This document shows, in pieces, positions 46,863-55,337 of a stretch of 64,000 bases of DNA. The notes beneath the pieces were generated by a model. That model ran no database searches. It had not been told where the DNA came from and was given only the letters and a program-made list of their open reading frames with translations. Both the position numbers and the translations under genes were made by a program. This stretch comes from Candidatus Aminicenantota bacterium (GTDB lineage: Bacteria > Acidobacteriota > Aminicenantia > S016-38), in the NCBI GenBank assembly GCA_026987025.1, contig JALSNJ010000026.1, positions 124,001-188,000 on the forward strand. Reading direction: 5' to 3'. Within the stretch, counting starts at the first letter, position 1, and every line of letters starts with the position of its first letter.

Positions 46863-47577
46863 TCTGGAGGCCCTCCAGAGCTTTCTTAAAAAGGCAAGTA
46901 AGTTGAATCCCCAGGCCTATGTTTTCCTGGGCGATGCCGTGGGCTACGGGGCAAATCCCAACGAAGTGGTGGAGACTCTGGCCTCCCTACCCAACCTTGT
47001 GGCAATAATGGGAAACCACGACAAGGTGGCCCTGGGCCTTGACACCTCCATGCTCTTCAACCCGGTGGCCGCAGAAGCCCTGGATTGGACTAAAAGGAAA
47101 CTATCCCGATTCTCCCTTAAATTCCTTAAAAGCATGAAAAGGGGACCCCTGAGACTGAAGGAAGGGGTCTGCATTTGCCACGGAGCCCCCTTTGACGAAG
47201 ATTACTATATATTTACCCCTGCCGACGCCCTGGAGGCTGTGGAATTTTCCGGAGAAAGGATATGCTTCTTCGGACACACCCATGTGCCGGCTGTCTACGA
47301 GTTCCCTCCGGAGAAGGACTTTGTGGCCATTTACCATCCCCTGCAAGAGGGAAGAACCTTCATAAAACTGAAGAAGGATTTCCTGTATGCTATAAATCCG
47401 GGTTCCGTGGGACAGCCCAGGGACAGAAACCCCAGGGGGACTTTTTTAATATACGACGACGAAGAGGAGGCCGTAAGGTTTTACAGGTTTTCCTATCCTG
47501 CCGAAAGGGCAAAGAGGAAAATCATTCAGGAGGGCCTTCCTGAGGTCCTTGGGGAAAGGCTCCTGGAAGGATATTAG
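46828..47577 (+). CDS. Calcineurin-type metallophosphoesterase
   Basis: 249 aa. Metal-binding motifs SDIHSNL (D8, H10), GDAVGYG, GNHD, CHGAP and FGHTHVP in the order of the MPP superfamily, of the type often annotated YfcE or Icc-like. GTG start with AGGAG seven bases upstream, within the end of lipA. Substrate unknown. It overlaps the convergent cNMP/FHA gene stop by 4 bases. Confidence 0.87.
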   Translation: MKYLIFSDIHSNLEALQSFLKKASKLNPQAYVFLGDAVGYGANPNEVVETLASLPNLVAIMGNHDKVALGLDTSMLFNPVAAEALDWTKRKLSRFSLKFLKSMKRGPLRLKEGVCICHGAPFDEDYYIFTPADALEAVEFSGERICFFGHTHVPAVYEFPPEKDFVAIYHPLQEGRTFIKLKKDFLYAINPGSVGQPRDRNPRGTFLIYDDEEEAVRFYRFSYPAERAKRKIIQEGLPEVLGERLLEGY

Positions 47578-48305
47578 ACCTGTTTTGTTTTAGTATGGAA
47601 AACCAGAGTAAGCCTTCCCAGGGTTACCCGGGCCCCGTCCTGTAGGTCGTACAAAAACCCGGGTTTTATCCTTCTATTGTTGAGAAAGGTCCCGTTCAGG
47701 ACCCCTACCTCCTCCTTTATGTAGAACTTCCCGTTTCGGAATATCACCCGGGCGTGCCTTCTGGAAATGTATCTATTCTTGTCGTAGGGTGAGAGGTCCA
47801 CATGGGGAACAAAGGAGCTGGAAAGGTCCTTCCTGCCCAGAAAGGTAATCTTTTGTTCTACAGGGAAAATTTCCCCCTCCTTCTCCAGCTCAAACCATGC
47901 CTTCACATTGGAGGGAAGGGGCTCGTTCTCCACCTCTATTTCTGTTTCTTCCCTTTCCATCTTATCCATAAGTTTGTACATATCTCTCAATCGGTGGGCC
48001 AATTTTCGCAAGATTCTTACGCTGAGATTGGGGTCGGATTTGATTATTTTGTCGAAACTGTTTTCATCTATAAGAACCAGTTCACAGTCCTCCTCGGAGA
48101 TAGCGTCGGCCACCCGGGGTAGACCGGTAAGCAATCCCAGGTCTCCGAAGAAATCCCCCTTTCCCAGAACCGCTATTTCCTCTCCTTTGCGGAGAATTTT
48201 CACCTTCCCCTTCAAGATAAGGTACATAAAGTTGCCTTCCTCTCCTTCCCGGAAAATCACCACACCTCTGGGAATTTTTATAACCTCGTTTTCCATATTT
48301 TCCAT
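47574..48305 (-). CDS. Cyclic-nucleotide-binding domain fused to an FHA domain
   Basis: 243 aa. Residues about 6-115: CRP-type effector domain (GVVIFREGEEGNFMYLI, GDFFGDLGLLTGLPRVADA), lacking a DNA-binding helix-turn-helix. Residues about 148-240: FHA domain with FLGRKDL, ISRRHARV and LNGTFLNNRRI, which binds phospho-threonine. It thus looks like an adaptor joining second-messenger sensing to Ser/Thr-kinase signalling. SD GGGAGGG 7 bases before the ATG. Divergent from the AAA ATPase across the pentamer repeat. Confidence 0.87.
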   Translation of the reverse strand: MENMENEVIKIPRGVVIFREGEEGNFMYLILKGKVKILRKGEEIAVLGKGDFFGDLGLLTGLPRVADAISEEDCELVLIDENSFDKIIKSDPNLSVRILRKLAHRLRDMYKLMDKMEREETEIEVENEPLPSNVKAWFELEKEGEIFPVEQKITFLGRKDLSSSFVPHVDLSPYDKNRYISRRHARVIFRNGKFYIKEEVGVLNGTFLNNRRIKPGFLYDLQDGARVTLGRLTLVFHTKTKQV

Positions 48306-48343
48306 TTTATTACCCTCCCTTTAACTATTCAAATCCCTTTTAA

Positions 48344-48373
48344 ATTCTATACAAATTTAACAAGACAAGACAA
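48344..48373 (-). promoter_or_regulatory. Candidate promoter of the cNMP/FHA gene, -35 inside the repeat
   Basis: TAGAAT (48344-48349) with TTGTCT (48368-48373) 18 bp upstream on the minus strand; each copy of the pentamer repeat supplies a TTGTC on this strand. Confidence 0.4.
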
Positions 48374-48384
48374 GACAAGACAAG
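48360..48384. repeat. Five perfect tandem copies of ACAAG
   Basis: A 25-bp pentanucleotide microsatellite between two divergent genes, placed where the -35 elements of both promoters would lie. Copy-number change by slippage would shift elements by half a helical turn. Confidence 0.95.
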
Positions 48385-48388
48385 GTGT

Positions 48389-48394
48389 TAAAAT
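48389..48394 (+). promoter_or_regulatory. -10 box of the Ycf46-type gene, leaderless type
   Basis: TAAAAT at 48389-48394, six bases before the ATG at 48401, so +1 falls on the A of ATG. The -35 position lies in the ACAAG repeat (CAAGAC at 17-bp spacing), which is far from consensus. Confidence 0.45.
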
Positions 48395-48400
48395 AAGTCC

Positions 48401-49876
48401 ATGAAGGTCAAGGAAGAGCTGAGGAACCTTATATCAGCGGGTTATCCCTTTATCTACATAGTCTCCTGGGAAGAAAAGAGGGTGGAGGAGGTTCTGAGGG
48501 AATTTTCCTCCAGCTTGGCCATCCCCTTTTTCACATGGACTGTCACCGGGGGCTTTGAACTGGAAGGCAGGCCTGTGGAGGGCACCCGTTCTCTGGAGGA
48601 AGCCCTGGGTTTTACCGTGGAACAGGAAAAGGGATTTTTCCTGCTGAAGGACATCCACCGGTTTCTCCAGCAACCCCAGGTTATAAGGAAGTTCAGGGAC
48701 ACCTATTTCTCCATCAAGGGAAGGCCCAAAAGAATTTTCCTGCTTTCTCCGGTCTTTAAGATTCCAGAGGAGCTCAAAAGGCACATGGTGGTGGTGGACT
48801 ATCCTCTTCCGGAATTCCAGGAGCTGCTGTCCCTGGTGGTTTCCTTCCTGAAGGAAAGAGGAAGCAAGGGAGTGGAAATAAGACTTACCAAAGAGGACAT
48901 AAATCAAATGGCCGTGGCCCTTCAGGGCTTCACCATGGACGAAGCCGGCTTCGCCCTAAAAAAGGTATCCCATGGGAAAAAGGTAATAGACTCATCCATA
49001 ATAGAGACCCTCAAGGAGGAAAAGCGCCAGATAATGAGGAAGGAAGGGGTTCTGGAGTATGTGACGGAAAAACTAAGACTGGAGGACATAGGGGGTCTGG
49101 ACAATCTGAAGGCGTGGTTGATTAAAAGGAAGAGGGCCTTTTCTCCCGAGGCAAAAAAATACGGGCTGGATGCTCCCAGAGGACTTCTGGTCATGGGAAT
49201 AACCGGCTGCGGAAAAAGTATAACTATAAAGGCCGTGGCCACCCTCTGGGAACTTCCCCTCTTCCGCTTAGACATGAACTTAGTTTACTCAGGCATAGCT
49301 GGGCCACCGGAGGAAGCCTTCATAAAGGCTCTGAAGGTGGTGGAATCCGCTTCCCCGGCAGTTCTCTGGCTGGACGAGATAGAGAGCGGTATAACTGACA
49401 AGTACACCGCCGACTCCACCGCCAGAATCCTCGGTTATTTTCTTACCTGGATGCAGGAGCACAGGGAAGGCGTTTTTGTGGGGGCCACGGCCAACAGGAT
49501 AGACATGCTTCCGGCGGAGCTCCTTCGCCGGGGAAGGTTTGACCAGATCTTCTTCGTTGACCTTCCCTCCCGCAGGGAGAGGGAGGAGATCTTTCGGGTT
49601 CACTTTAAGAAAAGGGGAATTGACCCCCAGCGATTCAATATCCCCCAGCTGGCCCAGATAACCAAAGGATGGTCAGGCTCTGAAATAGAACAGGCCATAA
49701 TCTCCGCCATGTACGAAGCCTTTAACGAGGGAAGGCCCGTAGAAGAGGACGACCTTTACAAAATATTCACCAATTCGGTTCCCCTTTCCACCACCATGGC
49801 CGAACAAATAAAGAAGATAAGGAGCTGGGCCCACGACAGGGCCGTAAGGGCCTCCTCGGAAAAACCCGAAATTTGA
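48401..49876 (+). CDS. Ycf46-type AAA ATPase
   Basis: 491 aa. N-terminal region (about 1-225) with the family features LISAGYPFIYIVSWEE and KDIHRFLQ; AAA domain with Walker A GITGCGKS (about 266-273), Walker B VLWLDEIE, GYFLTWMQEH and the LRRGRFDQIFFVDLP sensor/arginine-finger region. Homologous proteins occur in cyanobacteria, plastids and diverse bacteria; their role is not well defined. A MG-ITGCGK P-loop replaces the usual GPPGTGK. Its stop codon overlaps the promoter of the nuo genes. Confidence 0.85.
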   Translation: MKVKEELRNLISAGYPFIYIVSWEEKRVEEVLREFSSSLAIPFFTWTVTGGFELEGRPVEGTRSLEEALGFTVEQEKGFFLLKDIHRFLQQPQVIRKFRDTYFSIKGRPKRIFLLSPVFKIPEELKRHMVVVDYPLPEFQELLSLVVSFLKERGSKGVEIRLTKEDINQMAVALQGFTMDEAGFALKKVSHGKKVIDSSIIETLKEEKRQIMRKEGVLEYVTEKLRLEDIGGLDNLKAWLIKRKRAFSPEAKKYGLDAPRGLLVMGITGCGKSITIKAVATLWELPLFRLDMNLVYSGIAGPPEEAFIKALKVVESASPAVLWLDEIESGITDKYTADSTARILGYFLTWMQEHREGVFVGATANRIDMLPAELLRRGRFDQIFFVDLPSRREREEIFRVHFKKRGIDPQRFNIPQLAQITKGWSGSEIEQAIISAMYEAFNEGRPVEEDDLYKIFTNSVPLSTTMAEQIKKIRSWAHDRAVRASSEKPEI

Positions 49877-49902
49877 TTCAGAAACAGATACCTTGGTATA
49901 AT
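49873..49902 (+). promoter_or_regulatory. Promoter of nuoJKLMN
   Basis: TTGATT (49873-49878), 18-bp spacer, TATAAT (49897-49902); the ATG at 49912 follows after 9 bases, giving a leader of about 3 nt. The -35 lies across the stop codon of the AAA ATPase gene. Confidence 0.65.
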
Positions 49903-49911
49903 CCCCCTGTC

Positions 49912-50379
49912 ATGTTAAATCTGGCCTTCTGGGTCCTTTTTCTTATAATTTTGGGTGGCCTTGGGATATTCCTCTTCTCCCGAAGAGAGGAAAGATCCGT
50001 GGTCTCCTTAGCAGCGGTTTTCTCCGCCCTTGGAGGAGTCTTCGCCCTGATGGGATACACTTTCTTGGGAGCTATTTACCTTTTGATTTACGCCGGAGCG
50101 GTGGTGGTGGCCTTTCTAATGGTGGCCTGGCTGGTGAGCGGGAGGTCTCAGGGGGGAAGGAGCCTCCGGTGGGCCTTTGTTTTTGTCTTTCTGTCTCTGA
50201 CCCTGGAGCTTGGCCTGATCCTTACTTACAGTCACTTAACCTTTAAAAAGGCCCAGGCACCGGCTTTAAAGCTCGGTAGCTTCTTCCTGCAGAACTACCT
50301 TTATGTTTTTGAACTGACCTCCCTCCTCATCCTTACGGCGGTGATATCCTCCTTGGTGCTGATAAGGAGGGAAAAATGA
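49912..50379 (+). CDS. nuoJ: NADH-quinone oxidoreductase subunit J
   Basis: 155 aa from ATG 49912 (the frame is open to 49873 through the promoter). Five hydrophobic segments; GAIYLLIYAGAVVVAFLMV is the NuoJ signature. Overlaps nuoK by 4 bases. Membrane-arm subunit of complex I. Confidence 0.92.
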   Translation: MLNLAFWVLFLIILGGLGIFLFSRREERSVVSLAAVFSALGGVFALMGYTFLGAIYLLIYAGAVVVAFLMVAWLVSGRSQGGRSLRWAFVFVFLSLTLELGLILTYSHLTFKKAQAPALKLGSFFLQNYLYVFELTSLLILTAVISSLVLIRREK

Positions 50380-50675
50380 GCTCCTTCAGCCTTTTTATCC
50401 TGGCGGCCCTTTTGATAGCCGGGGGAATCGCCGGATTTTTCCTTAGGAAGGACCTGCTGACCATGCTTCTCTCCAGCGAGGTGGCCCTTTCAGGGGCCAA
50501 CCTCCTGCTCCTCGTATTCGCCTCCCAGGCCTCGCCCACGGAGGCCCAGGCTGCGGTACTGGCCATACTCACCGTGGCGGCGGCCGAGGTGGCTGTAGCC
50601 CTGGCGGCCCTGGCCGTGGTAATAAGGGAGAAGGGAAAAGCCACAGAGGATATAGTATCGGAGATGAAGGGATGA
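50376..50675 (+). CDS. nuoK: NADH-quinone oxidoreductase subunit K
   Basis: 99 aa, three membrane segments. Conserved glutamates E36 in LLSSEVALSGANLLLL and E70-type in AAAEVAVALA, the proton-channel carboxylates of NuoK/MrpC proteins. Overlaps nuoJ and nuoL by 4 bases each. Confidence 0.93.
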   Translation: MSSFSLFILAALLIAGGIAGFFLRKDLLTMLLSSEVALSGANLLLLVFASQASPTEAQAAVLAILTVAAAEVAVALAALAVVIREKGKATEDIVSEMKG

Positions 50676-52495
50676 GTCTGCTTTTATCCGGAGTACTTTT
50701 TCCTCCAGCCTTAGGGGCCCTTATTCTAATTCTACTGGGAAGGCTATTGAGCAAAAGATCGGTATCATGGCTTTCCCCGGCCGCGGTGGGAATTTCCTTC
50801 CTGACATCCCTCCTTTCCTTTTTCCTCATAAAGGGAAAGGCATCCCTTTACCTGTTCCCCTGGTTATCCGTAGGCGGACTCCAGGTTGACTTCTCCCTGC
50901 TCTGGGACCCCCTTTCCTCCATCATGGCCCTGACGGTATCCGGGGTTTCCTTTCTAATTCACATATATTCTGTTGGATACATGGGGGAAGACCCCGGCTA
51001 CAGAAGGTATTTTGCCTACCTAAACCTCTTTACCTTTTCCATGCTCCTTTTAGTCCTGGCCCCCAATCTTCCCATGATGTTCGTGGGATGGGAAGGGGTG
51101 GGACTCTGCAGCTACCTCCTCATAGGATTCTGGTTTGAGAAGGAGACGGCGGCTAACGCCGGAAAAAAGGCCTTTATAGTCAACAGGGTGGGGGACTTCG
51201 GCTTTCTCCTGGGCATCTTTCTCCTTTTTACACTTCTGGGTAACCTGAATTTTGACTACATAAACTACCACGCCAATTCCCTGGCCCCTTCGGCGGCCAC
51301 GGCAGCGGCCCTTCTTCTCTTTCTGGGGGCCACAGGGAAATCCGCCCAGATTCCCCTTTACATCTGGCTTCCCGATGCCATGGAGGGTCCTACCCCGGTA
51401 TCCGCCCTCATACACGCTGCCACCATGGTAACCGCCGGAGTTTACATGGTAAGCCGGCTCTTTCCCCTCTATGCTCGCTCTGGCTTAGCCCTCAATGTGG
51501 TGGCGTGGGTAGGAATAATAACCGCAGCCTTCGCGGCCACCATAGCCCTGGTTCAGAACGACATTAAAAGGGTTCTGGCCTATTCCACCATAAGCCAAAT
51601 AGGATATATGTTCGCAGGGGTAGGGGTGGGAGCGGTCTCGGCCGGGATGTTTCACCTCTTCACCCACGCCTTCTTCAAAAGCCTCCTGTTTCTTGCCGCC
51701 GGTTCTGTGATCCACGCCCTGGGAACCCAGGATATGAGGGAAATGGGGGGACTGAGAAAGAAAATGCCCATAACCTTCTGGGTCTTCACCATTGCAGCCC
51801 TGGCCATATCCGGAATCCCTGGCTTTGCAGGCTTTTTCAGTAAGGACCAGATTTTAGCCCAGGCCTATATCAGGAGTAAAGCTATATGGGCCATAGGGGT
51901 AGTCACCGCCGGGCTAACGGCCTTTTATATGTTCAGGCTGATATTTATGACCTTTTTCGGAGAACCCAGGGGATGGAAAAACGCCCACGAATCCCCGCCG
52001 GTAATGACAGGCCCCATGCTGGTGCTGGCCTTTTTCTCAGTAGTATCAGGATGGTTTTTCTCCTCCTTCCACGGGTGGCTAAAACCCCTGGGGTATATTC
52101 ATCTGGAGGAGCTTCCGGAAAGCAAAGAGGCCCTTCTTATGGGGGCAAGCGTGGGTTTAGCCCTGCTGGCTATAGGCCTGGCCTGGTGGATTTATTTAAA
52201 AAGAGGAAAAGGGTTCCATACGGGCTTTATCCACAAACTTTTGCTTAACAAATATTATGTGGACGAAATATACAACGCTGCCTTTGTAATCCCTTACAGG
52301 GAAGGCTCAAGGTTGATAAGCCGGTATTTTGACATCGGAATAATAGACGGGACGGTGGAGGGAAGCGGAAGGTTAACCCTTCAGGGAGGCAGGCTTATGT
52401 CCTTCTTCCAGAGCGGATTTTTGAAGGACTATGCCCTCTGGATGGCAGCCGGGGTTGTTTTAGCCCTATTTGTGATGCTCGGGAGGGCCCTATGA
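50672..52495 (+). CDS. nuoL: NADH-quinone oxidoreductase subunit L
   Basis: 607 aa, a proton-pumping antiporter-like subunit with about 14-16 hydrophobic segments and a C-terminal lateral helix. FVGWEGVGLCSYLLIGFW, AFIVNRVGDFGF, TPVSALIHAATMVTAGVY and SQIGYMF are diagnostic. Overlaps nuoM by 4 bases. Confidence 0.96.
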   Translation: MSLLLSGVLFPPALGALILILLGRLLSKRSVSWLSPAAVGISFLTSLLSFFLIKGKASLYLFPWLSVGGLQVDFSLLWDPLSSIMALTVSGVSFLIHIYSVGYMGEDPGYRRYFAYLNLFTFSMLLLVLAPNLPMMFVGWEGVGLCSYLLIGFWFEKETAANAGKKAFIVNRVGDFGFLLGIFLLFTLLGNLNFDYINYHANSLAPSAATAAALLLFLGATGKSAQIPLYIWLPDAMEGPTPVSALIHAATMVTAGVYMVSRLFPLYARSGLALNVVAWVGIITAAFAATIALVQNDIKRVLAYSTISQIGYMFAGVGVGAVSAGMFHLFTHAFFKSLLFLAAGSVIHALGTQDMREMGGLRKKMPITFWVFTIAALAISGIPGFAGFFSKDQILAQAYIRSKAIWAIGVVTAGLTAFYMFRLIFMTFFGEPRGWKNAHESPPVMTGPMLVLAFFSVVSGWFFSSFHGWLKPLGYIHLEELPESKEALLMGASVGLALLAIGLAWWIYLKRGKGFHTGFIHKLLLNKYYVDEIYNAAFVIPYREGSRLISRYFDIGIIDGTVEGSGRLTLQGGRLMSFFQSGFLKDYALWMAAGVVLALFVMLGRAL

Positions 52496-53985
52496 TAAGC
52501 GTCATGGTATTCCTTCCCGCCGCCGGGGCGGTTTTTCTCCTTTTCGTTTCCGGAAAAAGGACCGGGTTCATAAAAGGCTTTTCCCTGGGTATATCCTCCG
52601 GGGTTTTCCTCCTTGCCGTCTGGCTGTTCGTAAACTTTAATCCCTATTATCCCCTGCCACAGTTTGTTGAAAGGGCCCGTTGGATAGGTTTTGGTCTGAA
52701 TTACCATGTGGGGACCGATGGAATAAGCCTCGTGCTGGTGGCCCTTACTGCCCTCCTTTCCCCCTTAGCCTTAGCCTCATCCTTCCGCTACATAAAGGAA
52801 CGGGAAAAGGAATTCTATATAATGCTGCTTCTCCTGGAGACGGGAATGCTGGGGGTTTTCGTGGCCCAGAACCTTTTTCTCTTCTACATTTTCTGGGAAG
52901 CTATGCTCATCCCCATGTATTTCATCATCGGAATCTGGGGAGGGGAAAGAAAGCTTTACGCCACGGTGAAGTTCGTTCTTTATACCATGGCGGGAAGTCT
53001 TCTCATGCTGGTGGGAATATTTTACCTGTGGAAGCTTTCCCCAGACCATTCCCTGTATTTCTACAGACTCTATTCCCTGGAGATTCCACACCAGGCCCAG
53101 ATATTGCTTTTCCTGGCCTTCGCCTTAGCCTTCGCCATAAAGGTTCCTTTGTTTCCCTTTCACACATGGCTCCCCGATGCCCACACGGAAGCCCCTACCG
53201 CAGGGTCTGTGCTTTTGGCAGGAATACTTTTGAAAATGGGAGGATATGGATTCCTCCGCCTGGCCATGCCCCTTTTCCCGGAGGCCTTCAGGCTCTTTTT
53301 GCCTTACCTGCTGGTTTTATCCATTGTAAGCATAATATACGGGGCAGCCATGGCCTTCGTTCAGGAGGACGCCAAGAGGCTCATAGCCTATTCCAGCGTA
53401 AGCCACTTAGGGGTGGTTATGCTGGGGATTTTCGCTCTATCCTTCAGGGCCTACATGGGAGGGATATATCAGATGCTCAACCACGGGCTTTCCACAGGGG
53501 CTCTGTTCCTGTTGATAGGCATGGTTTACGAAAGGACCCACACCAGGGATATGAAAAATCTGGGAGGCCTTGCAAGACCCCTGCCGGTGCTGGCTGCCTT
53601 CCTCATGGTAACGGTCCTTTCATCGGTAGGGCTTCCGGGTCTCAACGGCTTCGTGGGGGAGTTTCTGGTTTTCCTGGGAACCTTTGAAACTAACAGGGTT
53701 GCGGCCGCTTTAGCGGCCCTGGGCATAATCTTAGCAGCAGTTTACCTCCTCTGGATGTACCAGAGGGTAATGCAGGGTAGGGCAAGGGAAAAATTTCTTT
53801 CCCTTCCGGACATGAGCCTCAGGGAGATCCTCATCATGGTACCTCTGGTTGTATTGTTTTTCTGGATGGGGCTTTATCCCGGCTTCTTTATGAAAAAATT
53901 TGAGAGATCCGCCAGGTTCATGATGGAGATTACCCAGCAAAAATACAAAATAATTTCCCTTGTAAACCAGGGGGGTGAAAGGTGA
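52492..53985 (+). CDS. nuoM: NADH-quinone oxidoreductase subunit M
   Basis: 497 aa, second antiporter-like subunit. LFYIFWEAMLIPMYFIIGIWGG, KVPLFPFHTWLPDAHTEAPT, LLAGILLKMGGYG and SVSHLGVV are the NuoM motifs. Overlaps nuoN by 4 bases. Confidence 0.96.
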   Translation: MISVMVFLPAAGAVFLLFVSGKRTGFIKGFSLGISSGVFLLAVWLFVNFNPYYPLPQFVERARWIGFGLNYHVGTDGISLVLVALTALLSPLALASSFRYIKEREKEFYIMLLLLETGMLGVFVAQNLFLFYIFWEAMLIPMYFIIGIWGGERKLYATVKFVLYTMAGSLLMLVGIFYLWKLSPDHSLYFYRLYSLEIPHQAQILLFLAFALAFAIKVPLFPFHTWLPDAHTEAPTAGSVLLAGILLKMGGYGFLRLAMPLFPEAFRLFLPYLLVLSIVSIIYGAAMAFVQEDAKRLIAYSSVSHLGVVMLGIFALSFRAYMGGIYQMLNHGLSTGALFLLIGMVYERTHTRDMKNLGGLARPLPVLAAFLMVTVLSSVGLPGLNGFVGEFLVFLGTFETNRVAAALAALGIILAAVYLLWMYQRVMQGRAREKFLSLPDMSLREILIMVPLVVLFFWMGLYPGFFMKKFERSARFMMEITQQKYKIISLVNQGGER

Positions 53986-55337
53986 TGGGCATATTGCCCC
54001 TGGGGATTCTGGTTTTCTTTGCTCTCATGGCAGTGCTCCTTGACCTCTGGGCAGGGAGGTGGTGGGCCAAAACAGCATCCTACGCAGGGATAGGAGCAGC
54101 CCTGGTGGGGGAACTTCTTCTCTGGGGAAGGAGGGGAAACTACATGGCCGGCCTCCTTTCCCAGGACGCCGTAGGAATAGTTGCAGGGGTTCTCATCCTG
54201 CTCTTTGCATTCCTTGCGCTCCTCATTACCGATGGATATGACCTGAAAGTAAACATAAAGGAAGGGGAAATATACATACTTATGACCCTCTCCGCCGCCG
54301 GGGCACTGGTTATGGTCACCACCCGTCACCTCCTGGTGGCCTTCTTAGGAATGGAAATATTGTCGGTGGCCAATTACGCCTTGGCTGGCTTAAAAAGGGA
54401 TACCCTTTCTAAGGAGGCCGCGGTTAAGTACGCGGTACTGGGAACGGTAGCCTCGGTCTTCTTCGTCTTAGGAATGGCCTTCTATTATGGGACCGGAGGG
54501 GGTTTTCTCCTGGATACCCGGGTGGCAGCCAGCCCTTCCCCCATGGCCTTGGCCTCCGGACTTCTTTTATTCTCCTCCCTTATGTTCAAGGCCTCGCTCT
54601 TTCCCTTCCACTTCTGGACCCCGGATGTCTACCAGGGAAGTCCTGCCCCCATCACCGCCTTCTTTTCCGTGGTAACCAAGACAGCGGGCTTCGTTTTTCT
54701 TTTGAGGCTTTCGGATTTCGTCATCCATCCTGAAGTAAAATGGTTTATCCTGGCCGCCAGCGTCCTATCCATGCTCTACGGAAACCTGGTGGCCTTAAAA
54801 CAGCAGGATATAAAAAGGCTCATGGCCTATTCCAGCATATCCCACGCCGGCTATATGGCCATGGGGCTACTTCTGGAGAAACAGGGGGCCTGGGTGCTTT
54901 TGTTTTACTTAGCCGCCTATGGCTTCATGAATCTGGGAGCCTTTGCGGTTATCTCATCCCTTCTGGAGAAAAATTCCCTCCTCAACTACCGGGGATTAGC
55001 GAAGGACTATTCCCCCCTTGCCGTCTTCCTTGCCTTCTTTATGGTTTCCTTAGCGGGTTTTCCTCCCACCGCAGGATTTTTGGCCAAATTCTTCCTCTTT
55101 GCAGAGGTGGGAAGGGCAGGTTTCTGGCCCCTGGTGGTTATTGCGGCGATAACAACCCTTGTGAGCGTTTACTATTATCTGAGGGTGGTCCTCGTAATGT
55201 ACATGACGGAGGGAAGGCCCACAGCCTCCTATCTTCCTTCCGGAATCCTCACCATGTTTATATCCGCCTTCTTCGTCCTTGAACTCGGGATCTTCCCCTC
55301 CACTCTGCTCGTATTTTTAAAGTACTTCGTGGGCTGA
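53982..55337 (+). CDS. nuoN: NADH-quinone oxidoreductase subunit N
   Basis: 451 aa, third antiporter-like subunit: ALVMVTTRHLLVAFLGMEI, FPFHFWTPDVYQGSPAP, KRLMAYSSISHAGYMAMG and GFPPTAGF. It ends the nuoJKLMN set; nuoA-I are not in the window, so the remaining subunits must be encoded elsewhere if a full complex I is made. Confidence 0.96.
   Translation: MMGILPLGILVFFALMAVLLDLWAGRWWAKTASYAGIGAALVGELLLWGRRGNYMAGLLSQDAVGIVAGVLILLFAFLALLITDGYDLKVNIKEGEIYILMTLSAAGALVMVTTRHLLVAFLGMEILSVANYALAGLKRDTLSKEAAVKYAVLGTVASVFFVLGMAFYYGTGGGFLLDTRVAASPSPMALASGLLLFSSLMFKASLFPFHFWTPDVYQGSPAPITAFFSVVTKTAGFVFLLRLSDFVIHPEVKWFILAASVLSMLYGNLVALKQQDIKRLMAYSSISHAGYMAMGLLLEKQGAWVLLFYLAAYGFMNLGAFAVISSLLEKNSLLNYRGLAKDYSPLAVFLAFFMVSLAGFPPTAGFLAKFFLFAEVGRAGFWPLVVIAAITTLVSVYYYLRVVLVMYMTEGRPTASYLPSGILTMFISAFFVLELGIFPSTLLVFLKYFVG

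Noticed and set aside
48360-48384. CRISPR-like repeat
   Set aside because: Units are 5 bp with no spacers; a microsatellite, not a CRISPR array.
52680-53687. 335-codon alternative frame inside nuoM
   Set aside because: Proline/glycine/arginine-rich shadow without motifs; nuoM frame is certain.
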